Shown here one piece after another: positions 54,226-64,000 of a stretch of 64,000 nucleotides of DNA. This DNA comes from Arbacia lixula (lineage: Eukaryota > Echinodermata > Echinoidea > Arbacioida > Arbaciidae). Position 1 is the first letter of the stretch; every line of letters starts with the position of its first letter. The DNA lies in contig OZ022594.1 in assembly GCA_963669155.1 (NCBI GenBank), positions 1,299,154-1,363,153 on the forward strand, written 5' to 3'. Both the position numbers and the translations under genes were made by a program. The notes under the pieces were generated by a model. That model was not told the DNA's origin. It did no database searches and saw only the letters and a program-made list of their open reading frames with translations.

Positions 54226-56454
54226 TTTCTTTTACTTACATTTTTCAAAATCTTAACTTGTTTATAACAAAATGCATGCATTCAATTTGTGATCAAGATG
54301 CCATTTTTCAATAAGTATCATGATTTGTCGATGATTTTTTTGTTATCATTCATAACTATAATTTTCATGTCTAATATCATTACATGGTATATTTTAGTAA
54401 ACAGTACATGAATGAAAGAACTAATTAAAAAATAATACGTATTTTATTGTTTGATATCATATTTCTTCACTTTATTGAGCAAGCATTTATCATGTTTGTG
54501 TTTCGCTTTGCAAGTATAAATATACAATTGTATTAATATCAAAATAAGCCTTCAATTTATAGAAGAAGATGCTGTGTAAGAACTTTCCCTGGAAAACAAA
54601 AATTCAATATGATAAAATTAATTTACATTGATCTAAACAGTTCATCCTTTGTGTTGGTCAAATATTTAGTTAAGTGCTTGCTGCCCCTAACACTAACAAC
54701 ATTGTTGTATTTTTTAAATATAATCTATTGTTTCCACATCTCATTTACATAAACAAATTTTTAAAAAAGCATATGCTGAAATTATACAATAAACTGAGAC
54801 TGTGGAGGTGTCCAAAGAAGCAGAGTTTGTAAACTGGATCCCTTTGGGGAAAAAAATTGATTAATTATGAATAACGTCGGTAGGCTGATAAAACCTCGTA
54901 TCTCAAATTTTGGTAAAATTCAATTTTTTGAAGAATGTCAAGTTTAAGATGTAATACATCTCCTAATAAACACTGGAGTTGAAAATCTGAAAACAAAATG
55001 TCAAAATTCATCTTTTTGAAAACCTCGTATCTCTTGCCTCTTCAAATAATGATATGATAAAACCTCGTAACTCAAGATACATATTATTATGCGCGCAGCT
55101 AAGAGCTGCTGCGCGCCTAAATGCAGTGCACAAGCGCGCGCGCAACTAGAATTTGCAGCGCGCGGGCGCCCGCACGGCTAGCTGCGCACATCGATCGCTT
55201 ACTTACGCTTAATGTAGTCATGGCCGGGATCGATTAGATCTATTGATTTCGTTTTGCATGAAATTGTCACCGCTAATTAAAATGAGATGCTCAGTTACTG
55301 TGAGTAATATCTCTAACGACATTTTGATAATCACTCAGCATGAAGAAACAAACATTTTGCTTAACTCTCTTCGATAGACTGTAGCTAAATGTAGCTTGCT
55401 TTACAAGCCGTGGCCTGTGGCCTACGCTACGCTCATAGGCCAGGCCGAGTCAGTAGGTGAGGTTGCAGTGCATAACGTTAGATAGTCCTGATATTTTTTC
55501 CTGTGTTAAAAAGGCAAAATGCTTGTGAAGTTTTTTACTTTCATAATTTAATCTAAGCCAATATAGTCATCATAAATACAACTTGAAATTGAGATTTGAT
55601 GTGGAGTAAACTTGACGGCAATCACGTCAAAGTATGAAGTGTTCGGAAATACAATTTACAACTTTATCTGGAACCCGGGAGGGGGGGGGGGGGCGTTACT
55701 CACAGTTGCTTCCCACGGGGATGTGCCGGTGAAGCCACCAAAGCCGTACCTATCATTTTTGCGGAAAAGGGTACCTATTTTTAAAGGGGGGGGGGGGGGA
55801 GGGTTAAGTGTCAAGAAAACGATGTTTTGTGTGCTTGAATGACAAAATGGGCTCAAACATTTCGTATAGAACTACAGCAAAAATTGCAAAAGTGGGTCAT
55901 ATGTCGAAGGATTTTCACTTTGATACCCTTTGTTTAGGGATTTTTTTTTTCTTAAAATAGTTATCTATTAGAGCGGCACACTTCTGTATGCCCTACACCG
56001 CGTGGATCAAGCACCCCCCCCCCCCCCCCCCCTCTACAGGAATAATGAATACTGAATTTAAAAAAAAAAAACTGTCGTTCTGCGATGTTTTATTGTGCAT
56101 ATTATACATAATTTTTCTGCATAATTTAGATTATTTATGTGTTTGTAAGCTTGCACGTTTCAAAACTCACTTGGTGCATGCATGTTTTAATGTGTTTGAC
56201 TGTTGAGTGTTAATGTGTGGTCGCATTTGTGCGCGTTTATGTGTGTCACATGCATGCAAGGGTTTGTATGTATTGTTTGCGTCTTTTGCATTTTTTGCCG
56301 GCGTGTACACATGTATGTGTGTGTTCTCGTATATAATGTGAATGGGTATGTGTAAATGTGTGCATGCATAAGTGTGTTTGTGTGTGCGCGTAGATCACAA
56401 AATGTGCGTTAATGTGTGTTAGTGTTTGTGTGATACGTTTACGTGTGTCACATG

Positions 56455-56659
56455 CATGGGTTTGTATGTATTTTTTGCGTCTTTTGGCCTGCGTGTGCAC
56501 GTGTATGTGTGTACGTGTGTGCGCATGTGTGTGTGTGCGCGCATAGATCACAACATTACAGTTTTTATGTACGTTTACGTGTGTCACATGCATAGGTTGT
56601 ATGTATTTGTTGCGTCTTTTGGCCGGCTTGTGCACGTACGTATGTGTACTTGTGCGTGG

Positions 56660-56704
<45 letters not shown>
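56455..56704. repeat. TG-rich tract
   Basis: Long (TG)n at 56660-56703 and degenerate tgtgtgtg copies upstream from 56210, with gtttacgtgtgtcacatgca repeated near 56440 and 56575. The antisense His/Thr-rich open frame is a by-product. Confidence 0.85.
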
Positions 56705-56706
<2 letters not shown>

Positions 56707-56842
56707 TGAAAGAAACAAAGCGCATTTGCCCAGGTATCGTGTTTTGTCTCTTTTTTTTGTAGGTATTTACATCATCCAAATATATACAGTTTACAGCAAA
56801 TATGCACGTGTTTACTGATACCTGATGAATTTAACTCGTTAA

Positions 56843-57103
<261 letters not shown>

Positions 57104-57134
57104 ATTTGTTCTTGCAAACATACGGAATACGACA

Positions 57135-57154
57135 GCCCTTATCAGGGCCACCAC
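57135..57154 (+). promoter_or_regulatory. Histone mRNA 3' stem-loop
   Basis: GCCCT, loop TATC, AGGGC, then CACCACA. Size, loop length and the ACCACA tail fit the metazoan replication-dependent histone 3' end, and the position 31 nt after the H2A stop is right. The sixth base pair is lost (A opposite C). A more decayed copy is at 57328-57343. Confidence 0.75.
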
Positions 57155-57707
57155 ATCATGCACGTGTTTATTGAGACCCAATTATCTCATTGTGTGTAGG
57201 TATTTACATCATCCAAATGCAGCTTACAGCAAATTATACACGTGTTTACTGATACATAATTATTTTATTGATTTAAATAAATTTAACTCTTTAACACATG
57301 GTGCACTGTAAAAAAAAAAAAAAAATCCTTATCAGGGCCATCACATCATGCACGTGTTTATTGATACCTAATTATTTCATTGTGTGTAGGTATTTACTTC
57401 ATCCGAATGCAGCTTACAGCAAATATGCACGTGTTTACTGATACCTAATTATCTAATTGATTTAAATGAATTTAACTCTTTAACATATGGTGCACTGTGA
57501 GAAATATAAAAAACAAAATATAAAAAAGTGTATGTGTATGTGTGTCTGTGTGTGCGTATTGGTGAATGGGTATGTGTGTGTTTGAGAATGTATGTGCGCG
57601 CAAGTGCGCATATTACACATTATATCCCTTCTATGAATATTCATGAGTATTCTGGGACCGTGATTGGTCAATTGATGCTCGCAGGCTACAAAATAATATG
57701 ACTATAT

Positions 57708-57881
57708 CAAATATACCAAGCATGGAGTTCGGAAGTATAGTGGAAATTATCTATCTTCGGAGGAGATGGCACAAGTTACTATTTTTTCCTCGGGGGCTTC
57801 GCCCCTCGGAAAAAATAGTACTATGCCAGTCCCTCCTCAGATAGATAATTTCCACTATACATTCTCACAGCTTGGTATATT
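57708..57881. mobile_element. Foldback family G, copy 1
   Basis: The ends caaatataccaagcatggag and its inverse bound arms of about 80 bp around the tip gggggcttcgcccc. The arms include actattttttcctcggggg and its inverse. Other copies: 60931-61096 and 61448-61623. Confidence 0.85.
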
Positions 57882-58482
57882 TGTATAATATAAGCATGGG
57901 ATACACTGTGCGACACCGTGTGAAAACCGCGTATCTCATTTTAGATCAAGTTGGAAAACCTCGTAACTCAATTTGAAATGAGAAAACCTCGTATCTCAAT
58001 TTAGGACTTTAGTGCGCAAAACTCGTAACTCAAATTCCCGCCATCCAAATTATTCTTCGTGCATTTCAACCATTCCATACTGAATTGATAATCAAACATA
58101 GTCTTTAATTAGTTAACATAGCATCGCCTTTGCACATATATAATTTGTACAAACATGACAAATAAGAATGTTTTTTTCGCTCTCCTGAACATTTTGTTTT
58201 TTTGAGATACGAGGTTTTAACAGCCCACCGACGATAAGTCAATGTGAACATCACAAATCAAACGACTCAGTCACAATGATAATAAATATATTTTTGTGTA
58301 AATACTTCAAGATTAAACGGATTATTTCAAATTTATCTTCAATTCTCGGTGAGCCACATGTGCATTCTTTCACAAATAATACACGTATCATAAGTGGTCC
58401 ACATTCCATAGAGCAGCAATTTGTCTGGCACGGGCAGGGTTCAACTTCAAATGGGAGCTGAGCCTGTTCAACTAATTTCAAT

Positions 58483-58560
58483 TCAATAATGGTTTATTAC
58501 AAGAAATCAGTTCTACAGGAAGACCGGTTTACAAAACTGATTTGGTGCTGTTAATATGAA
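58483..58560 (-). mobile_element. LINE 3'-end scrap, minus strand
   Basis: ttcaattcaataatggtttattac resembles the inverted 3' tail of the LINE at 6371, followed by UTR-like sequence. Too short to classify. Confidence 0.4.
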
Positions 58561-58839
58561 ACTCGTGGTCTAAAATGATACAATTAAACGTACACGACAA
58601 GGTTTTTCATGATGTCTTTGCGCTGCGTCCCAGATTAAAAGTTAATATTTTATGCAGTAATGACATTTTATTTTGCCTGGAAAATGAGATCCCCACCTTT
58701 AATGCACCATCGAGAGAGGGCGACAAACAACAACCTGAATTGAGTCTCGAAACTGACAAGCCCGAGTGTCTCCACGGGGGTGTCGATGAGAAACATGACC
58801 GGGAAGAGGGAAGAGGGTCTGTCGTCATGGAAATGAGGG

Positions 58840-59369
58840 GGATGGTGATGATGGTAAAGTTGAAGATGAAGATGGTGTTTCTCATAATTATTCCGCGGTC
58901 ATAGAGATTATGATGGTGATCATGGTGAAGTTGCAGATGAAGATGGCGTTTATGATAATCATTCTGTTGAGATGATGAAGTTGAAGATGATGTTAATGAT
59001 TATTATTCTCTTCATAGATAGGATGATGGTGATGGTGAAGGTGACGTTGAGGTTAATGATAATCGTTCTGAACATGATGATAATGGTAATGAGCATCATG
59101 GTGTAAAATATGATGACGCAAATTATATGAAGTTGAAGAAAAACAGGCCCCCCTCCCCCCCCCCCTCCCCCCCCTCCCCCCCCCCCCCCACACACACACA
59201 CATACCTTCCTACCCGACTTGCGTGGTGATTCGTGTTAGGAGAGAGAGAGGGGGGGGGGGGGCTATAGGGATCAATAATGGGGTGAAGGTGTGTGCTGGC
59301 TAATTAATAAGGGGTGGGGAGTGGGAGGGGGGGGTCGGGGGGTGGGGAGTGGTGAATCGAGAGAGAGAG

Positions 59370-59400
<31 letters not shown>
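58840..59400. repeat. GAT-rich minisatellite, then poly-C, poly-G and (GA)n tracts
   Basis: gatgatggtgaagttgaagatga words fill 58840-59125. Homopolymer-rich tracts follow at 59150-59190, 59252-59263 and 59355-59405. Confidence 0.85.
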
Positions 59401-59404
<4 letters not shown>

Positions 59405-60035
59405 CGGGGCTATAGAGATCGAGAATATGGTGAATGTGTTGGTGCCGGGTAAGAGGTCGAGGGTGAAAGAAAGATTGCACTCGATTCTGTATTCGGATAA
59501 ACTATGTTTGGCAGATTCCCCTCTTCCATTATCAAGTCATCCTCTTAATCTTATATCTCCCTCTCGAATATAATTGTCAGTTCTCCCCTTATGTGAAACA
59601 TTATTTATTAGCTCTATCAACAGGTATATCCCGTGGGTAGATCTATGGTCTAACCGCTTAGTTGATTGAAACATAAACAGCATTTATGGAGAAAATCATC
59701 CTCCATAAATCCCGTACGACACCACTTTCCCCACCACTTTCCCCACTCTCGATTTCCACGGTCCCCTCTCCCCAAATTCCAGGGTCTATCCCCCGGGGTC
59801 AACCCACTACTGGTAGTTTGTGGTAACAGGTGCACACATGTCCACGTAATCACGGAAAGTCAGCGTACATGTGTGCAAAATCGCACGCAGGCCAGATTCA
59901 GAGTCGCGATTTTAATCAGTGCATGCAGCGCAGATATCGGTGGCGTTATTACATTAGCCAACGTTACACGCCCAGGTCAGCCTACCGTGTTTTGTGCCGT
60001 GTCAAACTTCCACGGAGTTTCTCCACATTGACAAG

Positions 60036-60105
60036 ATGGCCAAGGGAAAGGGGCAAGATGTTCGGAAACGAAAGTCCGCTGCTGCAGCTAATGGGGGAAG
60101 TGGAG
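60036..60105 (+). CDS. Possible first coding exon of a further gene
   Basis: The ATG sits in a good context (acaagATGG). It opens MAKGKGQDVRKRKSAAAANG, a basic and Ala/Gly-rich start, and runs 70 nt to a donor G/gtacgt in phase 1. The preceding 150 bp is richer in CpG than its surroundings, as a promoter would be. I do not recognise the protein and see no matching later exon before the window ends. It could be a chance open stretch. Confidence 0.4.
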
Positions 60106-60930
60106 GTACGTTGTAGAGTTTAGCAATTTTCGGCACGTCTGAGCTGGTAAAGTAAAAAGTAAAGAGATGATGATGATGATGTGTTGACTGTTGTTCTGCG
60201 GGTGAGCGGGTACGGGTGACTTTCCACGCGAGGAGTTCGGGGCGTATGACACATGCTCGTTGTCATTGGTGCACGTTGCAGTTGTCCGGTGATGTCACTC
60301 ATGTGCAGGCCTACGTGCCATCATGGGATTTTATCCGATCTTTCTAGAAACAGCGTTTTGATACTTTTTTTGGCAGTCCTCCATCTTGTTTATTAAGGGT
60401 CTAATGAGACTCCTTAGGCTTACTTAACCCAGGATTACTAATTTGTGATCTAACAAAACCAGGACCTGATTGCGACGGTCTACATTTTAACTTATCATGC
60501 GTATTTGTAATTCACTGATCAAACTGAACTAAATTTCAACTATAGAGGTATCATATCCTACATAGCTTGAATCCTGTATAGTGATTGGTTCAAACAGCAT
60601 CATGTGACATAATATATTTCAACTTTGATATTGCGTGACGTCAGACCTTGAACTATTTTTCACTATACCAATATTCTGACGTCATTATTTCATAAAACTG
60701 GATATTTTGCTATTTGCTATTTGTTGCTATTTTTCGATATACGTCGATCGATCGCTTAATTTTTGTACTGAGCTTGCGCAGCCGCTGTGGTGAAAGGTCG
60801 TCGATCAGCTGTGCATGCAAACATAAACAACATCCTTTTTCGTTGTTATTTGCATCGTTTGCTTGTGTGACAAGGAAAATCATAAGTTGACATCTCGTTT
60901 TCTCTGTTTTAATAATTGTAGGATATAAAT
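60106..60930. other. Gap with nothing recognised
   Basis: Would be intron 1 of the putative gene at 60036. No other feature supported. Confidence 0.4.
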
Positions 60931-61096
60931 CAAATATACCATGCACTATTTCGAAGTACCAGGTGAAATTATGGATTCCTCGGTGGCAGGAATAGTACTA
61001 TTTTTTTGAGGGGTGCAGCCCCGAAAAAAATAGTACTATTCCTGGCACCTTGGAATCCATAATTTCACTGGAACTTCTCAGTGCATGGTATATTTG
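60931..61096. mobile_element. Foldback family G, copy 2
   Basis: caaataccatgc-type ends, with arms that include aaaatagtactattcctggc and its inverse; the tip is gaggggtgcagccccg. The flank tatgaatattcatgagtatt ... gattggtcaat (61107-61165) also occurs beside copy 1 (57631-57680), so the full unit may be larger. Confidence 0.8.
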
Positions 61097-61447
61097 ACTA
61101 TTATATGAATATTCATGAGTATTCTAGGAACGTGATTGGTCAATCGATGCTCGAAGAGCTCCGGATAGTTTTCACTATTTTTTCCTGGGGAGGACTGCGC
61201 ATGCTCTATTTACTATTTTCGTCCTTGGGACTACTGCGCATGCTCTCTACCTGAGCAAGCGTAAATTAGCGCGCAGTGAATGCAGTGCGCGGCGTGTTGC
61301 GCATTTACCTGGGATGAAACGATATCGAGACAGAGAAAAAAAAAAGGCGACATACAACCACATGGTGTTACCGAAAGTTTTACAATTTTCTAAATAGTAT
61401 TTATTAGTATTTTTGTTCTGTTATTGTTTTACAAAAGGGATATAAAA

Positions 61448-61623
61448 CAAATATACCAAGCATTGAGTTCGAAAGTATAGTGAAAATTATCCATCTTCGG
61501 AGGGACTGGCATAAGTTACTATTTTTTTATCGGGGGCTTCGCCCCTCGGAAAAAATAGTTCTATGCCACTCCCTCCTCAGATCTATAATTTCCACTATAC
61601 AATCTCACAGCTTGGTATATTTG
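61448..61623. mobile_element. Foldback family G, copy 3
   Basis: Very close to copy 1, with the same gggggcttcgcccctcggaa tip and ataccaagcat end. Confidence 0.85.
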
Positions 61624-61823
61624 TATACTATATCCTGAGTAATATAGTTAGAACAGTTGACTGTAGCAAGCATATGGATGATTCTGAATTTGCCTGTGAA
61701 ATCCCACCTCGGTCAGAAGTCAGATGGAGGACCTCAACAGTATGGCAGGACTTGCTAGTCCCTAGTAAATGATCAAGTGACGTTACCATGTACCTGCACA
61801 CTAGCAATACGTGATGTAGCCTA

Positions 61824-62046
61824 CACTACAGCTCAAAGGAATTGGCATGGGTAAAGGGAAAGGGAAGGAGCCGCAGTTTTGAACCTTGGTATATTTTGTC
61901 CAGGTTCAGCGTGAAACATGATGCTTTTTAGGCTGAAGCATCATGTTTCATGCTGAACTGGACAAAATATACCACGGTTTAAAACTGCGGCTCCCTCCCT
62001 TCCTTCCCTTTCCCTTTACCCATGCCAATTCCTTTGAGCTGGAGTG
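61824..62046. mobile_element. Foldback family C, copy 1 (TA-flanked)
   Basis: The ends are CACTACAGCTCAAAGGAATT and its inverse ...CTTTGAGCTGGAGTG, with TA on both sides. The arms pair nearly to the centre (tatattttgtccag, aaacatgatgctt). TA use suggests mariner-type mobilisation. Confidence 0.85.
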
Positions 62047-62087
62047 TACATTTAATTTCTGCTCAGAGCCACAGCTGCACTTTGACT

Positions 62088-62188
62088 TTTATTGTGACAA
62101 AAAGGAGGCAGACGTGAATGGATGATAAAATCAGTTCTCAAGGTAACGCTTGAGTACCTGGCTTACATACCAGCAGCCCAGATACAGA
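62088..62188. repeat. Direct repeat, 101 bp, left copy
   Basis: tttattgtgacaaaaaggag ... cagcccagatacaga, repeated at 62705-62806 with a few changes. The two copies directly flank the element at 62189. Confidence 0.85.
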
Positions 62189-62704
62189 AGGGGCGTCTTC
62201 ATTAGCTCGAGCTGGGCAAAATAGCGAGCTTGTTCTGATCGGGTTAGCTAGTCAGATCACAAAATAGCTAGCTATTTGCGTCTTCATTAGCCAGATCAGG
62301 CAAAATAGCGAGCTATTTGGTCGAGAAAATTTCCCAAGAAATCTTGGGCTAGATGGAGCTAGCTCGAGCTAGTTCGCGAAATAGCTCGAGCTAGTTCGGA
62401 GCGTCTTCATTAGCCTGAAAAATTCTCGATCCCGGCATGCATCAGCGCCCATGAGGCATTGTTTACGTAATAGGTTTTTACACGTGCGTGAATGCGAGCT
62501 CACAACCGAAGCCATGCAGTCATGGCCTATTCTTGTCGCACACTGCTGGTATGTGCGAAACTCGGGATAATTTATGCAACCCGAGCTCGAGCTTACGTAT
62601 CCCGAGTTTCAAGCTAATGAAGATGCGATTGCAACTTCAGGCTAGTTCCCCAGATCAGATAAATAGCTTGCTATTTCTTCTGATCGGGCTAATGAAGATG
62701 CACC
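62189..62704. mobile_element. Inverted-repeat element between direct repeats
   Basis: The left end ggggcgtcttcattagctcg and the right end gggctaatgaagatgcacc are inverted. The same gcgtcttcattagcc box also occurs inside at about 62277 and 62399, and inverted at about 62620. Rich in agctcgagct and aaatagc words. No coding. Confidence 0.7.
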
Positions 62705-62806
62705 TTTATTGTGACAAAAAGGAGGCAGACATGAATGGATGATAAAATCAGTTCTCAAGGAAACGCTTGAGTACCTGGCTTACATGTATAGCAGCCCAGA
62801 TACAGA
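62705..62806. repeat. Direct repeat, 102 bp, right copy
   Basis: Partner of 62088-62188. Confidence 0.85.
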
Positions 62807-62960
62807 GAGTGTTTTCCTTCCTGCTCATCACACACCTATACACACATTGAACAATGAAGTCTTGCTTTCAGACCAATTGACATTATTATGAATACATGAA
62901 TGATAGATGGACTTATAAACTAACCATCTGGACCCCCAGGGCTAACACCAGAAGAAGAGC

Positions 62961-63092
62961 AGGCAAAATAAGAGGTGGATTGACGATATTAGAGAGTATG
63001 GTAGTATGACATGGAAACGAACAGCACAAGATAGATCAAAATGGGAAAATGATGAGGAGGCTTTCCTTCAGCAGTGGAGAGAAATAGGCTAG
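62961..63092 (+). mobile_element. C-terminal scrap of a LINE ORF
   Basis: RQNKRWIDDIREYGSMTWKR, then TAQDRSKWENDEEAFLQQW and a stop, match the extreme C-terminus common in RTE-like non-LTR elements (R-W-x-D-D-I ... A-x-D-R-x-x-W). An (AGAGAT)n tail follows at 63090-63114. Heavily 5'-truncated. Confidence 0.7.
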
Positions 63093-63284
63093 AGATAGAG
63101 ATAGAGATAGAGATGAATACAAATCTAAAGTAAACTACCTGTCTATCTAATCATGCCGCCAGGGCCCCACACTAATACATTTTTTCTAAAGGGATCCAGA
63201 CACCCTTTTCAGTGTTTTTGTGAATAGGGCCCCTGTTTAATTTCCTAGATTTTAAGGGACCAGGGGCCATATTCATGTGACATA

Positions 63285-63515
63285 CACTCCAGCTCAAAGG
63301 AGTTGGCATAGGGAAGGGGAAAGGGAAGAAAGGGAAGGAGCCGCAGTTTTAAACTGCGGTATATTTTGTCCAGTTCAGCATGAAACATGATGCTTTAGCC
63401 TAAAAACAATCATGTCTCATACTGAACTGGACAAAATGAACCGTGGTTTAAAACTACAGGTTCTTTCCCTTCTTCCCTTTCCCTTTCCCTATGCCAGTTC
63501 CTTTGAGCTGTAGTG
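63285..63515. mobile_element. Foldback family C, copy 2 (TA-flanked)
   Basis: CACTCCAGCTCAAAGGAGTT ... CTTTGAGCTGTAGTG with TA at 63283-63284 and 63516-63517; same arms as the copy at 61824. Confidence 0.85.
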
Positions 63516-63792
63516 TATAGAGGATGGATTAGAGATGTCCCCAACAGTCTGGTAGCGAGGCTAATTTCATTGTACATTACGTCGCCACAATGTCTGATGC
63601 GCAATCTGACAGGGGAGAGCAAATAGGAAATCAGTGTGTCAATTCGGTATTTGCCCTCTTCAAAGTACTTGAGATACTGTACTATGTACGTATGTATTGA
63701 ACATCTACGACATAGAGTTGAATAAATAGCCGGGTGGGTACTACACACATTCATTGTACATATTCATACTTTCATCCCATTGCATTTGTGTG

Positions 63793-63937
63793 CTGTATAC
63801 GCCATACATTCGTGGGGATTTTATTTTTGCGAATTTCGCGAGTCGGTTGCTATTTCGCGAATTTAGCCACTCGTGAAATTGTCTAGAAGTCATGATTCGC
63901 AAAAAAAATAGACTTGCTGAATATATGGCGTATACAG
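63793..63937. mobile_element. Short MITE with CTGTATACGCCATA ends
   Basis: ctgtatacgccatacattcg and the inverse of gaatatatggcgtatacag bound a 145-bp unit with internal gcgaatttcgcgag palindromes. Confidence 0.8.
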
Positions 63938-64000
63938 TATATTGGTAGGGGTGGGGGAGAGGGTGTGTTCGAGGGACGCTTTCTAAACTAAGTATACATT

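Noticed and set aside
55676-56035. Possible nested element between poly-G and poly-C tracts
   Set aside because: The homopolymer ends pair trivially. No target duplication or longer inverted repeat is visible.
56246-56779. His/Thr-rich open frame on the minus strand
   Set aside because: Product of TG/CA repeats, with no exon signals.
63410-63754. 114-codon open frame on the minus strand
   Set aside because: It runs through a foldback element and has no recognisable motif.

Overview
The window is animal nuclear DNA: AT-rich, with split genes, GT-AG introns and dense transposon debris. A marine invertebrate is likely and an echinoderm is the best guess. This rests on a CUB/LDLa/LRR seven-helix receptor of the GRL101/relaxin-receptor group, a histone H2A fragment ending in KKTSKSS with an animal-type histone 3' stem-loop, a BEL/Pao element and many foldback elements. 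The species is not proven by the sequence.

Two host genes can be followed exon by exon on the + strand. (1) 3.7-25.3 kb is a leucine-rich-repeat G-protein-coupled receptor: CUB half-module, two LDLa modules, LRR N-cap, eight LRR exons and one large seven-helix exon. All 13 exons are phase-compatible and sum to 2295 nt (764 codons plus stop). (2) 39.5-53.7 kb is a monocarboxylate-transporter-like MFS permease in five phase-compatible exons (490 codons plus stop), split by a 10 kb intron. A possible first exon of a third gene lies at 60.04 kb.

The rest is mostly repeats. 0-1.1 kb is a 175-bp satellite. 5.7-10 kb is a tandem duplication with one copy opened by an old LINE. 10.9-12.95 kb is a second tandem duplication, opened by a 1.7 kb TA-flanked element made of AACTGG-type repeats. 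15.5-18.7 kb holds LINE fragments and a three-level nest of insertions. 27.25-36.74 kb is one BEL/Pao retroelement fossil with both LTRs and 5-bp flanking repeats. It carries a nested DNA element and a 47-bp minisatellite. 48.8-50.5 kb is a satellite rich in TGACGTCA palindromes lying against transporter exon 3. 54.9-58.2 kb is a 3.4 kb terminal-inverted-repeat element that contains a broken histone H2A 3' end with its stem-loop. 57.7-64 kb holds several families of short foldback elements.

The two genes are unrelated in function: one is a surface receptor, the other a membrane carrier. What joins the window is transposition around them. Foldback elements lie 9 nt after a transporter splice donor and about 20 nt after its stop codon.
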